Positions 1 through 5,034 of a stretch of DNA of 5,034 bases are shown piece after piece. Location: contig WTHO01000072.1 in assembly GCA_011523115.1 (NCBI GenBank), forward strand, positions 1 to 5,034, read 5' to 3'. A program made the position numbers and the translations under genes. The notes under the pieces were generated by a model, which searched no databases, had not been told where the DNA came from, and was given only the letters and a program-made list of their open reading frames with translations. Origin of the DNA: Halieaceae bacterium. GTDB taxonomy: Bacteria; Pseudomonadota; Gammaproteobacteria; Pseudomonadales; Halieaceae. Position 1 is the first letter of the stretch. Each line of letters begins with the position of its first letter.

Positions 1-285
1 TTGGAGAACGCCGGTTTGGCAGTGCAGCAGGTAAACAAAGTGGCAGAGGGCCGCCCTCACATTGTCGATTTGATCAAAAACGACGAAGCGGCGATGATTA
101 TCAACACCACTGAAGGTCGCCGCGCGATTATCGACTCAGCCTCTATCCGCGCCAGTGCAGAACAGCACCGCGTTTTCTATACGACTACGTTGGCAGCAGC
201 AGAAGCCGTTTGTATGGCGTTGGAACAGGAGACGGATATCACCGTGCGGCGCCTGCAGGATCTACATGAGAGTATTGCCATATGA
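1..285 (+). CDS. carB: Carbamoyl-phosphate synthase large subunit, C-terminal fragment (5' end outside window)
   Basis: This is the last 94 residues of CarB, which makes carbamoyl phosphate from bicarbonate, glutamine-derived ammonia and ATP for arginine and pyrimidine synthesis. CarB of this family is about 1070 residues, so only the C-terminal MGS-like regulatory domain is seen. The fragment matches the end of E. coli CarB almost position by position: [12 protein letters not shown], then [11 protein letters not shown], then a YTTTL stretch. In the family this domain binds the allosteric effectors (UMP, IMP, ornithine). The frame is open from base 1; the TTG there is an internal Leu codon, not a start. 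The stop TGA (283-285) overlaps the greA ATG as ATGA, so the two genes are probably translationally coupled. Identification is secure; the true start lies upstream. Confidence 0.96.
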   Translation: MENAGLAVQQVNKVAEGRPHIVDLIKNDEAAMIINTTEGRRAIIDSASIRASAEQHRVFYTTTLAAAEAVCMALEQETDITVRRLQDLHESIAI

Positions 286-758
286 ACCGGGTACCGATGA
301 CTGTGCGAGGAGAGCAAGTCCTTCGAGAGGAGCTGGAGCGACTGAAAAAGGTTGAACGCCCGCGTATTACCCAGGCGATCGCCGAGGCGCGAGAGCATGG
401 TGATCTCAAGGAGAATGCTGAATACCATGCTGCGAGAGAACAACAGAGCTTCGCCGAGGGGCGCATAAAAGAACTCGAGCACAAGTTGTCTCATGCGCAG
501 ATTATCGATGTGACAACGATTCCTGTTACCGGCAAAGTCGTCTTCGGTGCCACCGTCACGCTGATCGATGTTGAGGATGACCGGACAGTGGCGTACCGCA
601 TCGTGGGTGAAGATGAGGCAGACGCCAAGGCGAACCTGATCTCGGTCAATTCTCCTATCGCTCGAGCGCTCGTTGGCAAGGCAGAGGGCGACGAGGTGAC
701 CGTCAACGCACCCGGTGGTGACGTCATCTACGAGATAGAGGCCGTCGAGCACCTCTAG
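282..758 (+). CDS. greA: Transcription elongation factor GreA
   Basis: GreA (158 residues, the same length as E. coli GreA) enters the secondary channel of RNA polymerase and stimulates cleavage of the backtracked transcript, rescuing arrested complexes. Residues 1-75 or so form the N-terminal coiled coil. Its tip carries the signature [20 protein letters not shown], with the acidic residues D41 and E44 that position the catalytic metal. The C-terminal FKBP-like domain follows, with [10 protein letters not shown], the [11 protein letters not shown] motif and [12 protein letters not shown] near the end. The ATG at 282 is chosen because MNRVPMT aligns with E. coli MQAIPMT, and a GAGAG ribosome site (268-272) sits 9 nt upstream. 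The gene overlaps carB by 4 bp and is probably cotranscribed with it. A 6-bp inverted repeat straddles the stop codon. Confidence 0.98.
   Translation: MNRVPMTVRGEQVLREELERLKKVERPRITQAIAEAREHGDLKENAEYHAAREQQSFAEGRIKELEHKLSHAQIIDVTTIPVTGKVVFGATVTLIDVEDDRTVAYRIVGEDEADAKANLISVNSPIARALVGKAEGDEVTVNAPGGDVIYEIEAVEHL
736..757 (+). other. Inverted repeat overlapping the greA stop codon
   Basis: TAGAGG (736-741) and CCTCTA (752-757) are perfect complements separated by a 10-nt loop, running into the greA stop codon TAG (756-758). No T-run follows, so this is not a standard intrinsic terminator. It might weakly stabilise the transcript end or be chance. It lies just upstream of the Fur-controlled promoter. 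Confidence 0.3.
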
Positions 759-763
759 ACTTA

Positions 764-792
764 CTGAAAATCATTCTCATTGGTCGTATGAT
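764..792 (+). promoter_or_regulatory. Predicted sigma-70 promoter of feoAB
   Basis: The -10 box is TATGAT (787-792, 5 of 6 to consensus). The -35 box is CTGAAA (764-769, 4 of 6). The spacer is the optimal 17 bp. Transcription should begin near 799, about 20 nt before the feoA GTG start. The Fur box occupies the -35 region and first part of the spacer. This gives feoAB its own promoter, separate from carB-greA, although readthrough from greA is possible because no intrinsic terminator is seen between them. Confidence 0.72.
765..779. promoter_or_regulatory. Fur box (iron-dependent repressor operator) upstream of feoAB
   Basis: TGAAAAT-C-ATTCTCA is a 7-1-7 inverted repeat with a single mismatch between the arms (TGAAAAT against TGAGAAT). 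This is the standard form of a gammaproteobacterial Fur operator; on the other strand it reads TGAGAATGATTTTCA. It covers the -35 box and spacer of the predicted feoA promoter. Iron-loaded Fur bound here would block RNA polymerase, so feoAB should be repressed when iron is plentiful. The site is read directly from sequence; binding is inference, strongly supported by the downstream ferrous iron transporter genes. Confidence 0.88.
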
Positions 793-818
793 CCGCGTTT
801 TCTTTGCGGGAGCCTTCG

Positions 819-1088
819 GTGGCCGACGAGCCTGACACCTTCTCTCTGTGGGACCTGCCTCTGCATACCAGTGCGCAGCTCGTCGGCTTTAGCGCGACGC
901 TTCAGGATCGTTATCAGGGTCGTCTGCAGGAATTCGGGTTTCATACCGGGGAGGAAATCTCCTGCCTGCATCAGCCGGGCTTTGGCGCGCCGCGCGTGTT
1001 CCGTGTCAGTAACGCGACTTACTCGCTGGATCGCGAATTGGCAGAGCAGGTGCTTGTGACGCGACTGGCAGGTGAAGCGAATGCCTAG
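819..1088 (+). CDS. feoA: Ferrous iron transport protein FeoA
   Basis: FeoA is a small cytosolic SH3-fold protein that acts with the FeoB permease in Fe(II) import; its exact role, interaction with or modulation of FeoB, is not fully settled for the family. With the GTG start at 819 the product is 89 residues, near the family norm of 75-90. Recognisable features are the LQEFGFHTGEEI stretch (residues 36-47), which corresponds to the family's 'L..lGf.pG..i' core, followed by HQPGFGAPRVFRV and the YSLDRELAEQVLV strand-helix ending. The GTG at 819 is preferred over an in-frame TTG at 804. GGGAG (808-812) is 6 nt upstream of the GTG, and the TTG would sit almost at the predicted transcript start. 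The stop TAG lies inside the feoB start region, giving an 8-bp overlap and likely translational coupling. A Fur box lies just upstream. Confidence 0.93.
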   Translation: MADEPDTFSLWDLPLHTSAQLVGFSATLQDRYQGRLQEFGFHTGEEISCLHQPGFGAPRVFRVSNATYSLDRELAEQVLVTRLAGEANA

Positions 1089-2949
1089 CGTGTTGCTGGT
1101 GGGCACCCCGAACTCCGGCAAGACGGCGCTGTTCAATCGTCTTACCGGCCTGAATCAGCGGGTAGCCAATTATCCGGGCATTACGGTCGATCTGTCGGTG
1201 GGCAGGTTCGCGAGCATACCCGAACTGGATCTGGTGGATTTCCCGGGCACCTATTCACTGCGACCGATTTCTGAAGAGGAACGTGTCGCCGTAGCGCATT
1301 TTGATCATTCATTGGCAGACCCTGAAGTGGTGCACGTTGTATGCGTGGTCGACGCGACACGCCTGGAGAAAAGCCTATTCTTCTGCCTGCAAGTCATTCG
1401 CGCCTGCCAGAGGCAGCGTCGCGCCGTCACCGTTGTCGCCAATATGGGCGATATATTGAGGCGGCACGGATTGCGGATTGATGCTCAGGGACTGTCCTCT
1501 GAGCTGGGCGTGCCCGTGCTGGTCGTTTCAGCGAGGACCGGAGAGGGCCTCGATGGGGTGATTGAGAGGGTGTCTGGCGACGCGCCGGTATCCGAACCCA
1601 CACTGTCTCAGCTAAATGAGGACGCAGAGCCTGATCAACTCATTGCGAGTGAGGGTGGCGATGCTGACTCGGCGCTTTACGAAGAGGCCCATCGATTGGC
1701 TGAGCGCTATGGTGCCCCTGCTGATGTTTTGTTGCAGACCCAGTCACAACTGGATCGCTTTTTTCTCGGTTCTGCCACCGGAGGCATGACCTTCGCGCTC
1801 ATCATGTTGATTCTTTTCCAGTCGATTTTCACGTGGTCAGCGCCGGCTATGGACGCGGTGGAATCGGGTGTTGCGGCGCTAGGTGGCTGGTTGTTGCCCT
1901 ACATTCCAGGCGATGTCCTTCGGGACTTTGTCGCTGATGCCGTATTTAGCGGTATTGGCGCTTTTCTTGTGTTTGTGCCACAGATATTTGTCCTGACGTT
2001 TGTGATTGGTCTGCTGGAGGACTCCGGTTATCTCGCGCGCGCCGCGTTGATTTGCCACAAGCCTCTGCGATTCTTCGGCCTCAGTGGCAAGAGTTTCATC
2101 CCGATGTTGTCCGGTGTGGCATGCGCTATTCCCGCCATCTACGCAGCCAGATCGATCGAGTCGCCGCGTGCCCGGGCGCTGACCTACCTGGCGATTCCAC
2201 TCATGCCCTGCTCGGCACGATTGCCTGTCTACACTTTGCTCATCGCTATTTTTATTCCACGCGAGACGCTGTTTGGCGGTCTGGTTGGTTGGCAGGGCAT
2301 CACCCTTTTTGGCATCTACGTGTTTGGCATGCTCGCTGGCCTGACTGTTGCCGGGTTGGTGAATCGGTTCACGCCGTCACAGGAACAAATGCCATTTATG
2401 ATGGAAATGCCGGCGTACCGTTTCCCTGCGCTGGTACCCATTGCGCGGAAGTCGGTTCAGCGAGCCCAGCATTTTGTTACGAAGGCAGGACTCGTTATTT
2501 TGAGTGTCACGATTGTGGTCTGGACTCTAGGCTATTTCCCCAATCAGGGCGCGGATCTTGGAGCCTCCTGGCTCGGGACGCTCGGTCAGTGGATCGAACC
2601 CCTCTTTCAGCCGCTGGGTCTTGATTGGCGTTACGGAGTGGCAATCGTCAGTGCTTTTCTGGCGCGCGAAGTTTTTGTGGGGACGCTTGGCACCATCATG
2701 GGGATCGAGGGTGCCGAGGAGAACATCGTTCCCCTGGTAGAGCAGGTTCAGGCAAGTGCTCTGCCGATAGGGTCGGGGCTGGCGCTCATGGTATTTTTCG
2801 CGATCGCCCTGCAGTGTGTCTCTACCGTCGCGATCCTGGCAAAGGAGGCTCAGTCCTGGCGTATCGCGATCAACATGGTCATCGCCTACCTCCTACTCGC
2901 CTGGCTCGCCGCCTGGGTGACATTTCAAGTGACTACTGCACTCGTGTAG
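1081..2949 (+). CDS. feoB: Ferrous iron transporter FeoB, short form
   Basis: FeoB is the inner-membrane Fe(II) permease with a cytosolic GTPase domain. At 622 residues it is clearly shorter than E. coli FeoB (773). The G domain is complete: G1 GTPNSGKT (8-15), G2 Thr35 in YPGIT, G3 DFPG (53-56), G4 NMGD (121-124) and G5 SARTGEG (150-156). A short helical spacer follows (about 165-225), then the membrane part from about 233 to 622. That part has VFVPQIFVL, the hallmark LLEDSGYLARAA (311-322) and GLSGKSFIPMLSG (333-345). Gate motif 1 has Cys348 in GVACAIP, and gate motif 2 has Cys377 in PCSARLPVY. Near the C-terminus is LQCVSTVA (578-584), with Cys579. ATG 1081 is chosen because AGGTGA (1070-1075) is 5 nt upstream; a GTG at 1072 would add three residues. 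The gene overlaps feoA by 8 bp. No feoC follows. The G domain argues for an intact, functional gene. Confidence 0.95.
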   Translation: MPSVLLVGTPNSGKTALFNRLTGLNQRVANYPGITVDLSVGRFASIPELDLVDFPGTYSLRPISEEERVAVAHFDHSLADPEVVHVVCVVDATRLEKSLFFCLQVIRACQRQRRAVTVVANMGDILRRHGLRIDAQGLSSELGVPVLVVSARTGEGLDGVIERVSGDAPVSEPTLSQLNEDAEPDQLIASEGGDADSALYEEAHRLAERYGAPADVLLQTQSQLDRFFLGSATGGMTFALIMLILFQSIFTWSAPAMDAVESGVAALGGWLLPYIPGDVLRDFVADAVFSGIGAFLVFVPQIFVLTFVIGLLEDSGYLARAALICHKPLRFFGLSGKSFIPMLSGVACAIPAIYAARSIESPRARALTYLAIPLMPCSARLPVYTLLIAIFIPRETLFGGLVGWQGITLFGIYVFGMLAGLTVAGLVNRFTPSQEQMPFMMEMPAYRFPALVPIARKSVQRAQHFVTKAGLVILSVTIVVWTLGYFPNQGADLGASWLGTLGQWIEPLFQPLGLDWRYGVAIVSAFLAREVFVGTLGTIMGIEGAEENIVPLVEQVQASALPIGSGLALMVFFAIALQCVSTVAILAKEAQSWRIAINMVIAYLLLAWLAAWVTFQVTTALV

Positions 2950-2986
2950 AGCGACTTTACTAAGCGGGTGTTCTGTCCCCCTATAC

Positions 2987-3002
2987 GGTCACAGGGTCAC
3001 AG
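2987..3002. repeat. Tandem 8-bp direct repeat (2 copies)
   Basis: GGTCACAG occurs twice back to back (2987-2994 and 2995-3002) in the 54-bp convergent gap between the feoB stop and the end of the unknown - strand gene. It may be a small slippage duplication. CTGT-CCC at 2973-2979 could pair weakly with the GGG and ACAG of the repeat, but there is no T-run on either strand, so no terminator is called. Confidence 0.5.
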
Positions 3003-3003
3003 C

Positions 3004-3348
3004 CTAATCACTGCGCTCATGCTGAAACAGTTTGAGCTCCGTCAGGACCAAGCGCGCTGCGAGTTTAAGGGTTAAATCGTGATGCGTTTTGCGAAGTTGA
3101 TCAATACCAGATGCGATATCTTCCTGTAAGTGCAGGGACTCCTCGCGAGACAGTTGCTCGGGGAGCCGCACTTCAAAATGACAGTCGGAGTCGCGTTGCA
3201 GTTCAGCGTAGACATCTGTGAGTGAGGCAATAGCGTGTTCGATCAGTCGATCGTCAGCTCCCTTGGCACTCAGCATCTGCCTTAGCTGTTCTTCCAGAAA
3301 CGCGAAGGCCTGCTTCTCTCTGGTTGGAAATTCAAGAATCTCTGCCAT
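3004..3348 (-). CDS. Hypothetical protein, 114 residues, second gene of a yhbY pair
   Basis: I do not recognise this family. With the ATG at 3348 the product is 114 residues beginning MAEILEFPTREKQAFAFLEEQL. It has no signal peptide, no membrane segment and one Cys (residue 56). It looks mostly helical and soluble: an amphipathic stretch at about 9-28, another at about 33-52, a short beta-like link HFEVRLP (57-63), then two helices at about 66-87 and 89-110 with a regular Leu/Ala pattern. This start is preferred over an upstream in-frame ATG at 3474, which would run through the yhbY 3' end. An AGGGG ribosome site (3360-3364) overlaps the yhbY stop codon TAG, with a rather long 11-nt spacing. 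Only 14 bp separate it from yhbY, so the two are almost surely cotranscribed, which hints weakly at ribosome- or RNA-related work. The gene converges on feoB. Confidence 0.72.
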   Translation of the reverse strand: MAEILEFPTREKQAFAFLEEQLRQMLSAKGADDRLIEHAIASLTDVYAELQRDSDCHFEVRLPEQLSREESLHLQEDIASGIDQLRKTHHDLTLKLAARLVLTELKLFQHERSD

Positions 3349-3362
3349 GGTTGAGCCGACCC

Positions 3363-3674
3363 CTATCGATTGCGATGCAAATTGGATTTCCTGGGGTCTG
3401 CTTGTGGATTTGAGCGCAACAGCGTTGCGATGTTCCCAATGCGTTGTATCAGGTGTGCGCCGCTCTGCTGACATATCGATGAGATGATCGACTCACGCTG
3501 TTCCCGATCCCCAACAGAGACCTTTACCTTGATGAGCTCGTGGTCATTGAGAGCGCGGTCAAGCTCGTCGAGCACAGCGGGGGCCAGGCCTTTTCCCGCG
3601 ACGATGACCACTGGTTTGAGGGAGTGTGCCAGTCCGCGGAGTTGCCGGAGTTCTTTACTGCTGAGATTTGTCAT
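3363..3674 (-). CDS. yhbY: YhbY family ribosome assembly RNA-binding protein (CRM domain)
   Basis: YhbY is a small CRM-domain protein that binds pre-50S particles and is considered a ribosome assembly factor. The 103-residue product aligns along its length with E. coli YhbY (97 residues): [22 protein letters not shown], then [19 protein letters not shown] (34-52), then the [11 protein letters not shown] ending (77-87). The RNA-binding GxxG loop, GSNG in E. coli, reads A26-G27-K28-G29 here, so its first Gly is Ala. The ATG at 3674 is chosen by alignment; an AAAGAA (3681-3686) six nt upstream is a weak ribosome site. An in-frame ATG at 3734 would add 20 residues unlike the family. The gene is divergent from rlmE, the arrangement also known from E. 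coli, and leads the unknown gene downstream. Confidence 0.93.
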   Translation of the reverse strand: MTNLSSKELRQLRGLAHSLKPVVIVAGKGLAPAVLDELDRALNDHELIKVKVSVGDREQRESIISSICQQSGAHLIQRIGNIATLLRSNPQADPRKSNLHRNR

Positions 3675-3762
3675 GAGTGGTTCTTTGCGCCGTCGCGGTA
3701 CACTGAGGTGCGGACAGTTTAACGCCATGTTCACTCGGGATGTGGCCGGTCAGGGTGCGGGT
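3675..3762. promoter_or_regulatory. Divergent yhbY/rlmE intergenic region with weak candidate -10 boxes
   Basis: These 88 bp must hold the promoters of both divergent genes. For rlmE the best -10 candidate is TACACT (3699-3704, 4 of 6), about 58 nt before the ATG, without a convincing -35 at the right spacing. For yhbY the best is TAAACT on the - strand (+ strand AGTTTA, 3716-3721), also without a clear -35. The region is called from gene layout; the individual boxes are tentative. AGGG (3752-3755) is the likely rlmE ribosome site, 7 nt before its ATG. Confidence 0.4.
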
Positions 3763-4389
3763 ATGGGTAAAAAAAAGGGCTCCAGTCGAGCGTGGCTTAA
3801 AGAGCACCACGACGATATCTACGTCCAGCGAGCGCAACAGGAAGGGTACCGCTCCAGAGCGGTCTATAAATTGATGGAAATCAATGAGAAGGACCGCATT
3901 ATCCGCTCCGGTATGTCAGTGCTGGATCTGGGTAGTGCGCCAGGTGGCTGGTCTCAGATCGCCGCAGAGATGGTGGGCGATCGAGGCCGGGTCGTGGCAA
4001 GCGATATCCTGCCCATGGATGCGCTGCCCGATGTCACATTTGTTCAGGGTGATTTCACTGAGCAGGAGACCTACGACCGCGTGCTCGTGGCTTTGGGCGG
4101 ACAACCGCTTGATGTTGTGCTGTCAGACATGGCCCCCAATATGAGCGGCATGCCCGAGGTGGATCAACCCAGAGCGATGTATTTGGTCGAGCTGGCCACG
4201 GAGTTGGCAATAAACTCCCTGTCTCCGGGGGGTGCTTTTATTACCAAAGTGTTCCAGGGGGAGGGATTTGAGGATTGGTTTCGCCAGATCCGTATACACT
4301 TCGGGCGCGTAGTCTCTCGTAAGCCCAAAGCATCTAGGCCGCGATCCAGAGAGATCTACGTTGTTGCATCCGGGCTTAAAGCCGGCTGA
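3763..4389 (+). CDS. rlmE: 23S rRNA (uridine-2'-O-)-methyltransferase RlmE (FtsJ/RrmJ)
   Basis: RlmE methylates the 2'-O of a universally conserved uridine (U2552, E. coli numbering) in the 23S A-loop, a late step in 50S maturation; in E. coli it is heat-shock induced. The 208-residue product matches the 209-residue E. coli protein throughout. The SAM-binding motif is [10 protein letters not shown] (55-64). The K-D-K-E catalytic tetrad is complete: K36 in RAVYKL, D122 in [11 protein letters not shown]162 in TKVFQGEGF and E197 in SREIYVVA. The ATG at 3763 ([12 protein letters not shown]) is chosen by alignment and by AGGG 7 nt upstream. An in-frame ATG at 3727 would add 12 residues, and the frame stays open still further upstream over the antisense of yhbY, which is not coding. 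The gene precedes ftsH in the same direction, the usual rlmE-ftsH pairing. Confidence 0.97.
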   Translation: MGKKKGSSRAWLKEHHDDIYVQRAQQEGYRSRAVYKLMEINEKDRIIRSGMSVLDLGSAPGGWSQIAAEMVGDRGRVVASDILPMDALPDVTFVQGDFTEQETYDRVLVALGGQPLDVVLSDMAPNMSGMPEVDQPRAMYLVELATELAINSLSPGGAFITKVFQGEGFEDWFRQIRIHFGRVVSRKPKASRPRSREIYVVASGLKAG

Positions 4390-4400
4390 CTGACAGTCAG
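4370..4400 (+). other. Two adjacent hairpin-forming repeats at the rlmE stop codon
   Basis: CCGGGCTTAAAGCCGG (4370-4385) can fold into a short stem with one bulged G. Directly after it, CTGACT-GAC-AGTCAG (4386-4400) is a perfect 6-bp inverted repeat with a 3-nt loop, and the rlmE stop TGA (4387-4389) lies within it. GGGG rather than a T-run follows, so this is not a canonical intrinsic terminator. It may protect the rlmE 3' end or partly separate rlmE from ftsH transcription. Confidence 0.4.
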
Positions 4401-4402
4401 GG

Positions 4403-4430
4403 GTTGAAATGGGAGAATTTGGCCCAATCT
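4403..4430 (+). promoter_or_regulatory. Predicted heat-shock (sigma-32/RpoH) promoter of ftsH
   Basis: GTTGAAA (4403-4409) matches the sigma-32 -35 consensus CTTGAAA at 6 of 7 positions. CCCAATCT (4423-4430) matches the -10 consensus CCCCATnT at 6 of 7 specified positions. The spacer is 13 bp, within the favoured range for this sigma factor. Transcription would start near 4437, leaving an untranslated leader of about 100 nt before ftsH. In E. coli ftsH is itself under sigma-32, and FtsH degrades sigma-32, forming a feedback loop; this site suggests the same logic here. The boxes are seen; activity is inference. Confidence 0.65.
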
Positions 4431-4482
4431 GACAAAAAAGGCCTGTGAAATATCGGGCGGTAGGGGATTTGTTCTAAGGCGT

Positions 4483-4488
4483 TATACT
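4483..4488 (+). promoter_or_regulatory. Possible second, sigma-70-like -10 box upstream of ftsH
   Basis: TATACT (4483-4488) matches the -10 consensus at 5 of 6 positions and would start transcription near 4495, about 40 nt before the ftsH GTG. No good -35 hexamer lies 16-18 bp upstream (that stretch is G-rich, around GTAGGG), so it would need an activator or be weak. It could serve as a basal promoter alongside the heat-shock one. Confidence 0.35.
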
Positions 4489-4534
4489 GTGCGGCCGCAT
4501 GAGTAAGCGCACCCCATAATCGAGAGGGAACGTT

Positions 4535-5034
4535 GTGAATAATATGGCCAAGAACTTACTGCTCTGGCTGCTGATCGCAGCAGTCCTGCTCTCGGTATTC
4601 AACAATTTTAATCTTCGTAGCGCCACCGAGCAGGTCGGCTATTCGGAATTCATCCGCGAGGTCCAGACCGACAGGCTCTCGAAGGTCTTGGTGGATGGCC
4701 TGACGATCACCGCTCAGCGCAAGGATGGCAGCAGCTTTGAGACCATTCGGCCGATGGTCGAGGATCCAAAGCTGATGGATGACTTGTTGGCGCACAACGT
4801 GACCGTGGAAGGCAAGCAACCCGAGCAGCAATCTGTTTGGACCCAGTTGCTGATTGCCAGTTTCCCCATCCTGCTGATCATTGCCGTCTTTATGTTTTTC
4901 ATGCGGCAGATGCAGGGTGGCGGCGGGGGTCGCGGCGGACCCATGAGCTTTGGCAAGAGCAAAGCGAAGCTACTGGGCGAAGATCAGATTACGACGACCT
5001 TTGCAGATGTGGCCGGGGTGGAAGAGGCCAAAGA
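4535..5034 (+). CDS. ftsH: ATP-dependent zinc metalloprotease FtsH, N-terminal part (3' end outside window)
   Basis: FtsH is the essential membrane-anchored AAA+ protease that degrades misassembled membrane proteins and short-lived regulators such as sigma-32 and LpxC. The window holds 166 codons plus two bases of a gene that is usually about 640 codons. Seen in order: a first membrane segment (about 6-24, NLLLWLLIAAVLLSVF), a periplasmic domain (about 25-102, including VGYSEFIREV and the EDPKLMDDLLAHNV stretch), a second membrane segment (about 103-123) and the FFMRQMQ junction. A Gly-rich linker follows, then MSFGKSKAKLL and TTFADVAGVEEAK, the entry to the AAA domain. Walker motifs and the HEXXH zinc site lie beyond the edge. 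GTG 4535 (MNNMAKN) is preferred because AGGGA (4525-4529) is 5 nt upstream; ATG 4544 (MAKN) would be 14 nt away but is a possible second start. Confidence 0.96.
   Translation, partial: MNNMAKNLLLWLLIAAVLLSVFNNFNLRSATEQVGYSEFIREVQTDRLSKVLVDGLTITAQRKDGSSFETIRPMVEDPKLMDDLLAHNVTVEGKQPEQQSVWTQLLIASFPILLIIAVFMFFMRQMQGGGGGRGGPMSFGKSKAKLLGEDQITTTFADVAGVEEAK

Noticed and set aside
177..752. Long open frame on the - strand across the carB end and greA (191 codons)
   Set aside because: It lies wholly antisense to two securely identified genes, and its protein is Arg/Ser/Cys-rich with no recognisable domain. It is a codon-bias shadow.
804..818. TTG at 804 as the feoA start
   Set aside because: It would lie about 5 nt from the predicted transcript start with no ribosome site, whereas GTG 819 has GGGAG 6 nt upstream.
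2052..2624. 190-codon + strand frame inside feoB
   Set aside because: It is out of frame within a well-conserved FeoB membrane domain and has no recognisable motif, so it is a shadow.
3363..3474. N-terminal extension of the unknown - strand gene from an ATG at 3474
   Set aside because: It would overlap the yhbY 3' end by over 100 bp in another frame. The ATG at 3348 has a ribosome site and avoids the overlap.
3484..3762. 93-codon in-frame upstream extension of rlmE
   Set aside because: It is antisense to the yhbY coding region, its translation is Ser/Arg-rich and unlike RlmE, and the 3763 start matches family length and has a ribosome site.
4421..4445. GGCC...AAAAAAGGCC as an intrinsic terminator on either strand
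   Set aside because: The arms are only 4 bp with an 18-bp loop, and the A-run lies inside the loop rather than after the stem.
4499..4519. Six-codon mini-frame (MSKRTP) between the candidate sigma-70 -10 box and the ftsH start, as a leader peptide
   Set aside because: It has no ribosome site upstream, no run of regulatory codons and no attenuator-like structure. A frame this short is expected by chance.
4512..4520. CCCCATAAT as a second sigma-32 -10 box for ftsH
   Set aside because: There is no TTGAAA-like -35 at 11-16 bp upstream, and the transcript would start inside the ribosome site of ftsH.

Overview
The window holds eight protein-coding genes of a gammaproteobacterial chromosome: the 3' end of carB, then greA, feoA and feoB on the + strand; yhbY and a small unknown gene on the - strand; then rlmE and the 5' part of ftsH on the + strand. 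The order carB-greA-...-yhbY-rlmE-ftsH is the classical housekeeping cluster known from Pseudomonas and relatives. The proteins closely resemble their E. coli counterparts: GreA is 158 residues with D41/E44 in register, and RlmE has its full catalytic tetrad. Moderately high GC, GTG starts and a short-form FeoB would fit a marine gammaproteobacterium such as the Halieaceae (OM60/NOR5) or a relative. The family-level guess is inference only.

Region by region. At 1-758, carB (carbamoyl phosphate synthesis) overlaps greA (rescue of stalled RNA polymerase) by ATGA. At 759-818 a short gap carries a near-palindromic Fur box lying inside a recognisable sigma-70 promoter. At 819-2949 feoA and feoB overlap by 8 bp and encode ferrous iron import, with no feoC visible. 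At 2950-3003 feoB converges on the - strand pair, with no convincing intrinsic terminator. At 3004-3674 the - strand pair yhbY (ribosome assembly) and a 114-residue helical protein of unknown function is transcribed leftwards. At 3675-3762 lies the divergent promoter region. At 3763-4389 rlmE encodes the 23S rRNA 2'-O-methyltransferase. At 4390-4534 the gap holds a sigma-32-like (heat-shock) promoter and a second, sigma-70-like -10 box. From 4535 to the window edge is the N-terminal part of the membrane AAA+ protease FtsH.

Functionally this is mostly ordinary core genome: nucleotide/arginine precursor synthesis, transcription fidelity, ribosome maturation and membrane proteostasis. The non-canonical component is an iron-regulated ferrous iron uptake operon, plus a small unknown gene, placed between greA and yhbY. 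No mobile element, CRISPR array, tRNA or rRNA is visible, and I see no convincing undescribed system. The best leads are the regulatory sites (Fur box, sigma-32 promoter), the compact FeoB and the unknown 114-residue protein. No gene-free stretch exceeds 300 bases.
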